Source: Gulosibacter massiliensis
GTDB lineage: Bacteria > Actinomycetota > Actinomycetes > Actinomycetales > Microbacteriaceae
NCBI GenBank assembly: GCA_943325745.2
Contig: CALPQP020000055.1
Span: 1 to 5,782, forward strand
Direction: 5' to 3'
Length of the DNA: 5,782 nucleotides
Below, in pieces: positions 1 through 5,782 of this stretch. The notes below the pieces were generated by a model, which saw only the letters and a program-made list of their open reading frames with translations, searched no databases and was not told where the DNA came from. The translations under genes and the position numbers were made by a program. The stretch's first letter is position 1. Every line of letters begins with the position of its first letter.

Positions 1-965
1 GGGACAACGACATCGGCGCCGAATCTAACCAGACTCGTTGCGGTCGCGTGTTCCCGCGTCGCCGCCGTCGCAGAGCCGGCGAATCGACCGATGAGCGTCG
101 AGGTGAGATTTTTGAGTGCACCCATTTCCTGGCGAGTTCCCTCCCACGTTTCAATCCACGAGGTGAGTCCATCAAGCCGATCAAACGCGGCGACGAGTTC
201 GTCATGCGGGAGTTCGCCGCCGATCCATTCGACCATCGAGTCGACGAGGTCGTCGTGGTTCACGCGGGACGACAGAGCGCGAACGTCGATATAGCCGTTA
301 ACAATCGCGTCCTCGAAATCGTGCACCGAATATCCGATGTCGTCTGACAGGTCCATGACTTGCGCTTCAATGCAAAGCTTGCGGTCGTCGGCACCCTGCC
401 GAAGCCAGTCGAAAATCGGAATGTCCGATTCGTAGACGCCGAATTTGGTGCGGCCTCCTGGCTCAGCAACACCCGTTGCCTGCGTCCAAGGGTATTTGCA
501 CGACGCGTCGAGACTCGCCCGCGTGAGGTTCAGGCCAAAACTGCGACCGGCGTCGTCAAACACTTTGGGTTCGATCCGCGTCAGAATTCGAAGTGTTTGA
601 GCGTTTCCTTCGAAACCGCCGAACGGAAGCGCCCAATCGTTGAGGGCCCTTTCGCCGTTGTGTCCGAACGGCGGGTGTCCCAGGTCGTGGGCGAGGCAGG
701 CAGTGTCGACGAGGTCGGGGTCGAGCCCAAGGCTTGCGCCAATCTCGCGGCCGACCTGTGCGACCTCGAGGGAGTGTGTCAGGCGGTTTCGAGCGAAGTC
801 AAGCCCGGCCGTCGGCGAGAGCACCTGGGTCTTGGCTGCGAGTCGCCGAAGTGCGCTGGAATGCAGGAGGCGTCCGCGGTCGCGCGCAAACTCGGACCGT
901 TCCCCCTTCGACCCCTCGGGAAAGGCGCGTTCGAGGTCGACGGCGGTGTAACCGTTATCCCCCAC
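1..965 (-). CDS. dgt: Deoxyguanosinetriphosphate triphosphohydrolase-like protein (HD domain), 3' end outside window
   Basis: Reading the minus strand from a GTG at 965-963 gives an uninterrupted frame of 321 codons to the window edge, so the C-terminus is missing. The frame opens only at about 995 and this GTG is its only usual start. It carries the Dgt family signature: RSEFARDRGRLLHSSALRRL (residues 23-42), RNRLTHSLEVAQ (59-70, His64), CLAHDLGHPPFGHNGE (90-105, His93-Asp94) and EAQVMDLSDDIGYSVHD (200-216). The His...His-Asp...Asp set is the HD-type metal centre. Known family activity is cytosolic hydrolysis of dGTP to deoxyguanosine and triphosphate, and many homologues accept other dNTPs; substrate here is inferred. 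The start lies inside the end of dusB (11-base overlap) with only a weak GAG upstream, so translation is probably coupled to dusB. In many actinobacteria dnaG follows; that would lie outside the window. No frameshift or missing HD residue is seen in the visible part. Confidence 0.94.
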   Translation of the reverse strand, partial: MGDNGYTAVDLERAFPEGSKGERSEFARDRGRLLHSSALRRLAAKTQVLSPTAGLDFARNRLTHSLEVAQVGREIGASLGLDPDLVDTACLAHDLGHPPFGHNGERALNDWALPFGGFEGNAQTLRILTRIEPKVFDDAGRSFGLNLTRASLDASCKYPWTQATGVAEPGGRTKFGVYESDIPIFDWLRQGADDRKLCIEAQVMDLSDDIGYSVHDFEDAIVNGYIDVRALSSRVNHDDLVDSMVEWIGGELPHDELVAAFDRLDGLTSWIETWEGTRQEMGALKNLTSTLIGRFAGSATAATREHATATSLVRFGADVVV

Positions 966-2079
966 TGTGGCTCGATTCGGTGTCGACCAGTTCCTTCATG
1001 TGCGAGCCCAAAATCTCACGTGAGTTAAGCCAGCCGTCGGGTAACGACGGACGCTTTGGTGTGCCGGCACGGCCGCGCTGGCCCTCTGCATCGGCGCCGG
1101 GATACGGGGCGTCTCGATCGAGCTCAGCGAGAATGGCGTCCATTTCCTTCAGGCTACCGACCAGTGCCAGCGCCGCACGAGTTTCTCCCCCGACGGCATA
1201 CCCCTTGAAGTACCACGCGACGTGCTTGCGAATATCCCGGCAGCCGTGGTTTTCGTCCTCGAGGAATTCGACGAGCAACTCTGCGTGTCGGCGGAAGGCG
1301 TCGGCGACAAACCCCAGATTCGGCATGATCGTTTCGACGTCCTTACCGAACGCGGCCTCGAGGTCGGCGAACAACCACGGGCGACCGAGGCAGCCACGAC
1401 CGACGATGACCCCGTCACACCCGGTTTCCTCGACCATTCGTTTCGCGTCAGCACCACTCCAGATGTCACCGTTTCCCAAAATCGGCAAACCCTTGATTTC
1501 CGCCTTGAGTGTCCGAATCGCGTCCCAGTGGGCGTTTCCCGAATAGTGCTGGGCCGCGGTGCGGGCGTGAAGTCCGATTGCGGCAACTCCGAGGTCGGCC
1601 GCGATTCGCGCGGCGTCGAGATACGTCAGGTGATCATCGTCTATACCCATTCGCATCTTGATGGTCACGGGGACGTCGCCGGCAGCCGCTACCGTCTCTT
1701 TCAGAATCTGCTCGAACAGAGTCGTCTTCCACGGTAACGCCGCACCACCGCCCTTGCGCGTCACCTTGGGAACAGGACACCCGAAGTTCATGTCGATGTG
1801 GTCGGCGTGGTCTTCGTCGACCAGGATTCGGGTCGCCGCACCCATCGTCTTAGGGTCGACACCATACAACTGGATTGAACGCGTCGTCTCGGACGGGTGG
1901 TGCTGAATGAGACGCATCGTCGTCTCGTTTCGCTCGACGAGGGCGCGTGCGGTAATCATCTCTGAGACGAACAGTCCGCCCCCGTATTCGCGGCACAACC
2001 GTCGAAACGCCGTGTTCGTGATCCCCGCCATGGGAGCGAGAACGACGGGAACGTCGGTTTCAATCGGACCGATTCGCAC
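955..2079 (-). CDS. dusB: tRNA-dihydrouridine synthase
   Basis: The 374-residue product is a flavoenzyme that reduces uridine to dihydrouridine in the tRNA D-loop, using FMN and NADPH. Seen in order: APMAGITN (residues 15-22, FMN-barrel start), the catalytic-cysteine motif NFGCPVPKVTRKGGGAAL (98-115, Cys101), IKMRMG (140-145, Lys141), LHARTAAQHYSG (170-181, His171) and LGNGDI (201-206), all within a TIM barrel. A helical tRNA-binding domain follows (about 255-320, containing IRKHVAWYFKGY). The tail GRAGTPKRPSLPDGW is of the sort found in actinobacterial DusB and makes the protein longer than the E. coli one. The start is GTG, one base after the glyS TAG, with a GGAG six bases upstream. The stop TAA (957-955) lies inside the dgt start region. 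All expected catalytic residues are present. DusB is the usual name for this subfamily in this phylum; the exact modified position in tRNA is not shown by sequence. Confidence 0.96.
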   Translation of the reverse strand: MRIGPIETDVPVVLAPMAGITNTAFRRLCREYGGGLFVSEMITARALVERNETTMRLIQHHPSETTRSIQLYGVDPKTMGAATRILVDEDHADHIDMNFGCPVPKVTRKGGGAALPWKTTLFEQILKETVAAAGDVPVTIKMRMGIDDDHLTYLDAARIAADLGVAAIGLHARTAAQHYSGNAHWDAIRTLKAEIKGLPILGNGDIWSGADAKRMVEETGCDGVIVGRGCLGRPWLFADLEAAFGKDVETIMPNLGFVADAFRRHAELLVEFLEDENHGCRDIRKHVAWYFKGYAVGGETRAALALVGSLKEMDAILAELDRDAPYPGADAEGQRGRAGTPKRPSLPDGWLNSREILGSHMKELVDTESSHSGG

Positions 2080-2080
2080 C

Positions 2081-3466
2081 CTATGCTCCGAGCAGTCGCT
2101 CCGCCAGGTAGCCCTCGAGACGATCGAGCGAAACTCGCTCTTGCGTCATCGTGTCGCGTTCGCGAACCGTCACGGCCTTGTCCTCGAGAGTGTCAAAGTC
2201 GACGGTGATGGCGAACGGCGTTCCGATTTCGTCCTGGCGACGGTATCGGCGTCCAATCGCACCGGCGTCATCGAAATCGATGTTCCAGTGCTTTCGAAGA
2301 TTCTCGGCGAGGTCACGCGCGAGGGGCGACAGTTCCTCGTGGCGCGAAAGCGGCAGCACCGCGGCCTTGACGGGCGCGAGGCGGGGGTCGAAGCGCAGAA
2401 CGGTACGAACGTCGACACCGCCCTTCGTGTTTGGCGCTTCGTCCTCGTAATAGGCATCCACGAGAAACGCCATGAGCGAACGAGTCAGTCCGGCCGCCGG
2501 CTCGATGACATACGGCGTCCAGCGTTCGTTCGTGCCCTGGTCAAAGTACGACAGGTCTGTTCCCGATGCCTTCGAGTGGGTCGTCAGATCGAAGTCGGTG
2601 CGGTTCGCAACGCCCTCGAGTTCGCCGAATTCGCCCGACGAGAAACCGAATCGGTATTCAATGTCGACGGTTCGCTTGGAATAGTGCGACAGTTTCTCTT
2701 TCGGGTGTTCGAACAGGCGCAGGTTCTCGGGGTTGATTCCGAGGTCGGTGTACCAGCGGAAGCGCTCGTCAATCCAGTACTGGTGCCACTCTTCGTCCGT
2801 TCCGGGCTCGACGAAAAACTCCATCTCCATCTGCTCGAACTCGCGGGTGCGGAAAATGAAGTTCCCCGGAGTGATCTCGTTACGGAACGACTTTCCAATC
2901 TGACCGATTCCGAACGGGGGCTTCTGGCGCGACGACGACACGACGTTATTGAAGTTCACGAAAATACCCTGCGCGGTCTCTGGTCGAAGATAGTGCATAC
3001 CCGACTCGTCTTCGACTGGTCCGAGGTACGTCTTGAGCATTCCCGAAAATTCCTTGGGCTCGGTCCACTGACCGCGCGTGCCACAGTGACCACACGCGAT
3101 GTCGGCAAGTCCGTTCTCGGCCGGGCGACCCTTTTTTTCTTCGAATTCCTCTTCGAGGTGGTCGGCACGGAATCGCTTGTGGCAGGACAGACACTCGACA
3201 AGCGGGTCGCTGAACACGTCGACGTGACCGGACGCTTCCCACACCGCGCGGGGCAAAATGACCGACGAGTCAAGACCGACGACGTCGGGACGGTTCTGCA
3301 CCATCGCCTTCCACCACTGGCGCTTGATGTTTTCTTTCAGTTCGACTCCGAGTGGGCCGTAATCCCACGCCGAACGGCTTCCGCCATAGATTTCGCCGGC
3401 CTGAAACACGAAACCGCGTCGTTTCGCGAGCGAAATGACGGAATCGAGTCGATTGTTCTGAGCCAC
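2081..3466 (-). CDS. glyS: Glycyl-tRNA synthetase, dimeric single-chain type
   Basis: This 461-residue class II aminoacyl-tRNA synthetase charges tRNA-Gly with glycine using ATP in the cytosol. It is the alpha2 type, not the two-gene GlyQ/GlyS alpha2-beta2 type. Seen in order: N-terminal [14 protein letters not shown] (16-29) and WDYGPLG (34-40); two CxxC pairs (Cys92/Cys95 and Cys125/Cys128), a probable zinc-binding insert; [14 protein letters not shown] (159-172); motif 2 with SFRNEITP (193-200, Arg195 and Glu197); [14 protein letters not shown] (205-218); motif 3 around [12 protein letters not shown] (324-335, Arg329); and an anticodon-binding domain from about 366 to the end, including [16 protein letters not shown]. 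Length and motifs match the actinobacterial family. The start is GTG with AGGAG four bases upstream. Only 30 bases separate it from uppS, which leaves no room for a T-box leader, so it is probably expressed from the recO-side promoter. The stop TAG is one base before dusB. Confidence 0.97.
   Translation of the reverse strand: MAQNNRLDSVISLAKRRGFVFQAGEIYGGSRSAWDYGPLGVELKENIKRQWWKAMVQNRPDVVGLDSSVILPRAVWEASGHVDVFSDPLVECLSCHKRFRADHLEEEFEEKKGRPAENGLADIACGHCGTRGQWTEPKEFSGMLKTYLGPVEDESGMHYLRPETAQGIFVNFNNVVSSSRQKPPFGIGQIGKSFRNEITPGNFIFRTREFEQMEMEFFVEPGTDEEWHQYWIDERFRWYTDLGINPENLRLFEHPKEKLSHYSKRTVDIEYRFGFSSGEFGELEGVANRTDFDLTTHSKASGTDLSYFDQGTNERWTPYVIEPAAGLTRSLMAFLVDAYYEDEAPNTKGGVDVRTVLRFDPRLAPVKAAVLPLSRHEELSPLARDLAENLRKHWNIDFDDAGAIGRRYRRQDEIGTPFAITVDFDTLEDKAVTVRERDTMTQERVSLDRLEGYLAERLLGA
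2086..2089 (-). promoter_or_regulatory. dusB ribosome binding site inside glyS
   Basis: On the minus strand the end of glyS reads CGGAGCATAG followed by G and the dusB GTG. GGAG sits six bases before the start, within the final glyS codons. It supports the GTG at 2079 and implies that ribosomes finishing glyS can restart on dusB. Confidence 0.7.
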
Positions 3467-3470
3467 GGGT

Positions 3471-3475
3471 CTCCT
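3471..3475 (-). promoter_or_regulatory. glyS ribosome binding site
   Basis: On the minus strand the sequence reads TCTAGAGGAGACCC immediately before the GTG at 3466. AGGAG ends four bases before the start (the longer AGAGGAG extends it upstream). It is the clearest Shine-Dalgarno site in the window and fixes the GTG as the glyS start, which has no ATG nearby. Confidence 0.75.
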
Positions 3476-3496
3476 CTAGAAAGGCGTCCCGCCAGT

Positions 3497-4276
3497 TTAT
3501 CGGGGAGCGGGGCTATCGACCGCACCGCCGAAGCGTCGGTCACGGCGGGCATAGTCCTCAATCGCTCGCCAGAGTTGCACACGCGAGAAATCCGGCCACA
3601 GCGTATCGAGGAAGACCATCTCGGAATACGCGCTTTGCCACAACAGAAAGTTTGAGGTCCGTTGTTCGCCGGACGATCGAATAAACAGGTCGACATCAGG
3701 CAGCGATGGCTCGTACAGGTGCGCCTGCACCGTTTTTTCGGTGATGCGCGCGGGGTTGATTTTTCCTTTCGCGACCCCCTCGGCGATGTCTCGGATCGCG
3801 TCGACGAGTTCGAGTCGGCCCCCATAGTTCACGCACATTTGCAGAGTGAGACCCGTGTTCTTCTTTGTCATCTCTTCGGCCTCGCGCAATTCCGAAATGA
3901 CGCTAGCCCACAGTTTCGGGGCACGGCCGACCCAGCGGACGCGAACACCCCACTCGTTGAGTTGGTCGCGACGGCGACGAAGCACCTCTCGGTTGAACCC
4001 CATGAGGAACTTGACCTCTTCGGGGCTGCGCCGCCAGTTCTCGGTCGAAAACGCATACACCGACAAGTGTTTGACTCCGACCTCGACTGCCCCAGCAACG
4101 ACATCGAGCAGAGCGGCCTCACCCGCCCGGTGACCTTCAACCCGAGGAAGACCTCTCGCGTTCGCCCATCGACCATTGCCATCCATGACGATTGCGACGT
4201 GTTCGGGAACGAGGTCGCGCTGAACGACGGGCGGCGTGAGCCCCGTGTAATTTAGCGGCAGAAAGTCGACCATCAT
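3497..4276 (-). CDS. uppS: Long-chain (Z)-polyprenyl diphosphate synthase (undecaprenyl/decaprenyl)
   Basis: The 259-residue cis-prenyltransferase adds isopentenyl diphosphate units to an allylic primer, making the C50/C55 lipid carrier precursor for peptidoglycan and other envelope polymers. It acts at the cytosolic face of the membrane. Motifs: [13 protein letters not shown] (26-38) with the magnesium-binding Asp32, then [38 protein letters not shown], and near the C-terminus [19 protein letters not shown], the diphosphate-binding RxxGExRxSN signature. All catalytic positions are intact. A roughly 23-residue arm before the first motif is usual in actinobacterial orthologues, one of which in mycobacteria is a decaprenyl diphosphate synthase beside recO; the chain length made here is not readable from sequence. 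The frame opens ATG ATG (4276-4271). The first ATG overlaps the recO stop TGA by four bases (ATGA), which points to coupled translation, and the second ATG is equally possible. Stop TAA is 30 bases before glyS. Confidence 0.96.
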   Translation of the reverse strand: MMVDFLPLNYTGLTPPVVQRDLVPEHVAIVMDGNGRWANARGLPRVEGHRAGEAALLDVVAGAVEVGVKHLSVYAFSTENWRRSPEEVKFLMGFNREVLRRRRDQLNEWGVRVRWVGRAPKLWASVISELREAEEMTKKNTGLTLQMCVNYGGRLELVDAIRDIAEGVAKGKINPARITEKTVQAHLYEPSLPDVDLFIRSSGEQRTSNFLLWQSAYSEMVFLDTLWPDFSRVQLWRAIEDYARRDRRFGGAVDSPAPR

Positions 4277-5001
4277 TCCGTCCGATCGATGTGTCCGAGC
4301 GATCGAATCGACCGCTCAAGGTGGAACTGCGCGTACGCCGCGACGATACCACGCGCCTCGATTCGAGCGCCGTCTGGCGAGGCATCGGCGACCGCCCAGT
4401 CGCCTTTCAGCAACGCCGCGAGAAGCGTGATCGTCTCGGGTCGCAGGTGTGGAGTTCCGGGGGGTGCGACGGCGTCAGAGACGACTCCACCCGCCGAGAT
4501 GACGAGAGCGGTGTGTGGACCGTCCTCGCCCGTGATGACACATGCGTCGAGTTGGGGTGTCCAGCCCGCGATTGCCAGGGCTCGCAAAATGTAGGAATCC
4601 AGAATGAGCGACGGGTCGTGTGCCCTTTTCGCCAGCGCTTTGAGCCCCCCGAGCAACAGCGCGTAGTGCCCCGCAGTGTGACCATGGTCGGTCAGTTTGT
4701 CGGCGGTTTCGACCATCGCCGACGCCGTCGTGTACATCGGGTAATCCGCGACAATCACGGCGGTCAATGACGTGATGGTTTCCACCTGTTGAACCGTGTC
4801 GAGGTTTCGACCCTCGTAGAACTGAACATCTGCAATCATGAAGGGTTCGAGGCGAGAACCAATTCGACTTCCCGTTTTGCGAACACCCTTGGCCACCGCG
4901 CGAATCTTTCCACGGGACTTCCCCAACATCGTGATGATGCGATCGGCTTCGCCCAATTTGTGCGTTCGAAGCACAATAACGTCGTCGCGATAGGTGGGCA
5001 C
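4273..5001 (-). CDS. recO: DNA repair protein RecO
   Basis: The 242-residue protein matches RecO, a RecFOR-pathway mediator that binds single-stranded DNA and SSB, anneals strands and, with RecR, loads RecA. Seen: N-terminal OB-fold (about 1-80) with [19 protein letters not shown] and [16 protein letters not shown], the usual RecO opening; a helical domain (about 85-150 and 185-235) with [17 protein letters not shown]; and a knuckle segment [19 protein letters not shown] followed by APPG. In most actinobacterial RecO proteins that segment has two cysteine pairs (CxxC ... CxxC). Here only Cys154 remains, with Thr157, Ser175 and Val178 at the other expected places, so zinc binding is probably lost. 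The DNA reads through without a frameshift. The start is GTG at 5001 with a weak GGA just upstream. The gene is the first of the leftward run, and its stop overlaps the uppS start. Confidence 0.93.
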   Translation of the reverse strand: MPTYRDDVIVLRTHKLGEADRIITMLGKSRGKIRAVAKGVRKTGSRIGSRLEPFMIADVQFYEGRNLDTVQQVETITSLTAVIVADYPMYTTASAMVETADKLTDHGHTAGHYALLLGGLKALAKRAHDPSLILDSYILRALAIAGWTPQLDACVITGEDGPHTALVISAGGVVSDAVAPPGTPHLRPETITLLAALLKGDWAVADASPDGARIEARGIVAAYAQFHLERSIRSLGHIDRTE

Positions 5002-5059
5002 CTGTCCATTCTCGCGCCCGACGTATCACGCCCGACTCGCGACACGAGAGACTAGGGAC
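5002..5059. promoter_or_regulatory. Divergent spacer between recO run and membrane gene
   Basis: These 58 bases separate the two diverging start codons and should hold, or partly hold, the promoters of both units. I see no convincing -35/-10 pair on either strand. Weak candidates are TAGTCT on the minus strand (5053-5048), which fits a TANNNT -10, and TATCAC on the plus strand (about 5022-5027), both without a good -35. The assignment rests on position only. Confidence 0.35.
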
Positions 5060-5737
5060 ATGAACTCGTTGTTTGCGATTCCTGGATGGCTCGACTTGGT
5101 CGCGGTCGGAATCGGAGCGGCGCAGGGGGCGATGTTTTCATCGCGATATCGCGGCGCCGAGCTCGATCTCTTGGGTGTCGCCATCATCGGCATCGTCAGT
5201 GGGTTCGGCGGTTCGATGGTGCGCGATATTTTTCTCTCGACCGACATCGCCGCCTTGAACTCGAATTGGTATCTCGTGACCGCGGTGCTCTGTGCACTCG
5301 GAGGCATGCTCGTGTCGTCACTTCTTCATCGAATCGAAATGGTCATCAACGTATTGGACGCGCTGACCATCGGAATCTTCGGCGTAATCGGAACGACCAA
5401 GGCTCTCGCGTTCGGACTCCCCGTCGTTCCCGCGTTGTTCATCGGTGTTGCGGCCGCGGTGGGCGGCTCAATCCTTCGCGACATGCTTCTCGCGCTGCCC
5501 ATGCAACTCATGCAGGTCGGCTCGCTCTATGCCGTGGCCGCCGGACTGGGTGGAGCAACCGTGATCGTGCTGCTCTCAATCGGGCAGTCAGTGACCGTCG
5601 CGGGATTCGCTGGGGTCGGAGTCACGACCGCAATTCGCATGCTCTCGGTAATCCTCGGCTGGAAACTCCCGGCGCAGCGCGGAGTACCGACTGTCACCTC
5701 AGTGATTCGGACGATTCGGAATAAACCGAAAAAGTAA
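5060..5737 (+). CDS. TRIC/YadS (UPF0126) family integral membrane protein
   Basis: The 225-residue product is very hydrophobic, with about seven predicted membrane helices (roughly 11-25, 36-54, 69-87, 96-113, 121-138, 152-173, 178-200) and a basic tail ending in NKPKK. It is an internal duplication: GIVSGFGGSMVRDIFL (44-59) in the first half matches GVAAAVGGSILRDMLL (129-144) in the second, and each is followed by a three-helix-like unit. This two-repeat plan with GG-x-x-x-RD motifs and a lysine (Lys114) after helix 4 is that of the bacterial TRIC cation-channel homologues, also annotated as UPF0126 or 'glycine transporter' (PF03458). TRIC proteins are trimeric monovalent cation channels; transport by this member is not established. 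Both motifs have Ser where family members commonly have a third Gly. ATG at 5060 is preferred because an in-frame upstream GTG (4994) would overlap recO and add a non-membrane segment. AGGG lies only two bases before the ATG and GAGAG nine bases before. Confidence 0.88.
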   Translation: MNSLFAIPGWLDLVAVGIGAAQGAMFSSRYRGAELDLLGVAIIGIVSGFGGSMVRDIFLSTDIAALNSNWYLVTAVLCALGGMLVSSLLHRIEMVINVLDALTIGIFGVIGTTKALAFGLPVVPALFIGVAAAVGGSILRDMLLALPMQLMQVGSLYAVAAGLGGATVIVLLSIGQSVTVAGFAGVGVTTAIRMLSVILGWKLPAQRGVPTVTSVIRTIRNKPKK

Positions 5738-5782
5738 TCCTGAGAGAACCCTAAATTAGTGATCCATCGGCTTGGCCGCATA
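5738..5782. other. Right-edge spacer, no identifiable gene
   Basis: After the membrane gene's TAA come 45 bases with no clear terminator hairpin; the only stems are a CTAA-A-TTAG palindrome (5751-5759) and a four-base stem CGGC-TTG-GCCG near the edge. On the minus strand a frame open at the window edge ends in TAA at 5758-5756, giving a possible eight-residue tail (YAAKPMDH). If real, it would be the 3' end of a gene convergent with the membrane gene, but eight codons are too few to call one. Confidence 0.3.

Noticed and set aside
360..1028. A 222-codon plus-strand open frame opposite dgt
   Set aside because: It is in exact antisense codon register with dgt and is explained by the same codon avoidance. 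dgt on the minus strand has all the HD-family motifs.
734..1546. A 270-codon plus-strand open frame spanning the dgt/dusB junction
   Set aside because: Arg/Ser/Pro-rich low-complexity translation typical of off-frame reading of GC-rich genes; it overlaps two conserved enzymes.
2081..3466. Possibility that glyS is the beta subunit gene of the two-subunit enzyme, with a missing glyQ
   Set aside because: The protein contains the class II catalytic motifs and its own anticodon-binding domain, so it is the self-sufficient single-chain form.
3467..3496. Possible T-box or other tRNA-sensing leader ahead of glyS
   Set aside because: Only 30 bases lie between uppS and glyS, too few for a T-box, and no stem or specifier-like element is visible.
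1907..3655. A 582-codon open frame on the plus strand, opposite uppS (end), glyS and the start of dusB
   Set aside because: It lies in exact codon register with glyS and uppS, so it is open simply because those genes do not use TTA, CTA or TCA internally (their complements are stops); it ends where uppS uses one TCA serine codon. The translation has no recognisable domain, while the minus strand encodes full conserved enzymes.
4994..5059. N-terminal extension of the membrane protein from an in-frame GTG at 4994
   Set aside because: It would overlap the recO start codon and add 22 polar residues unlike the family N-terminus; the ATG at 5060 begins just before the first membrane helix.
5738..5782. 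Rho-independent terminator after the membrane gene
   Set aside because: The stems are four bases long with no following T-run, so there is no support for a terminator inside the window.

Overview
The window is an ordinary chromosomal housekeeping block, almost certainly from an actinobacterium (Actinomycetota). The evidence is the gene order recO-uppS-glyS-dusB-dgt, the single-chain (alpha2-type) glycyl-tRNA synthetase with an actinobacterial-style cysteine-pair insert, the long N-terminal arm of the prenyltransferase, and frequent GTG starts. Hand counts of three 60-base lines (starting at 1, 2041 and 5341) gave 63, 58 and 53 % G+C, so the genome is moderately GC-rich. The genus cannot be told from the sequence.

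Layout: positions 1-5001 are one tightly packed minus-strand run, transcribed right to left: recO (DNA repair) -> uppS (long-chain polyprenyl diphosphate synthase, the lipid carrier for cell-wall synthesis) -> glyS (glycyl-tRNA synthetase) -> dusB (tRNA-dihydrouridine synthase) -> dgt (dGTP triphosphohydrolase-like HD enzyme, cut by the left window edge). The junctions are a 4-base overlap, a 30-base gap, a 1-base gap and an 11-base overlap. Nothing resembling a terminator interrupts the run, so a single operon with translational coupling is likely. To the right, after a 58-base divergent spacer, a plus-strand gene (5060-5737) encodes a seven-helix TRIC/YadS (UPF0126) family membrane protein. 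The last 45 bases hold no identifiable gene.

The run mixes informational and envelope functions (recombinational repair, lipid carrier, tRNA charging, tRNA modification, dNTP control). This is a conserved neighbourhood rather than a pathway. I found no mobile element, CRISPR array, RNA gene or novel system. The points worth a second look are a RecO that has lost three of the four cysteines of the usual zinc knuckle, a TRIC-family protein with Gly-Gly-Ser in both halves where the family usually has Gly-Gly-Gly, and a strong excess of the hexamer CGATTC/GAATCG. Long open frames on the plus strand opposite these genes are explained by codon avoidance.
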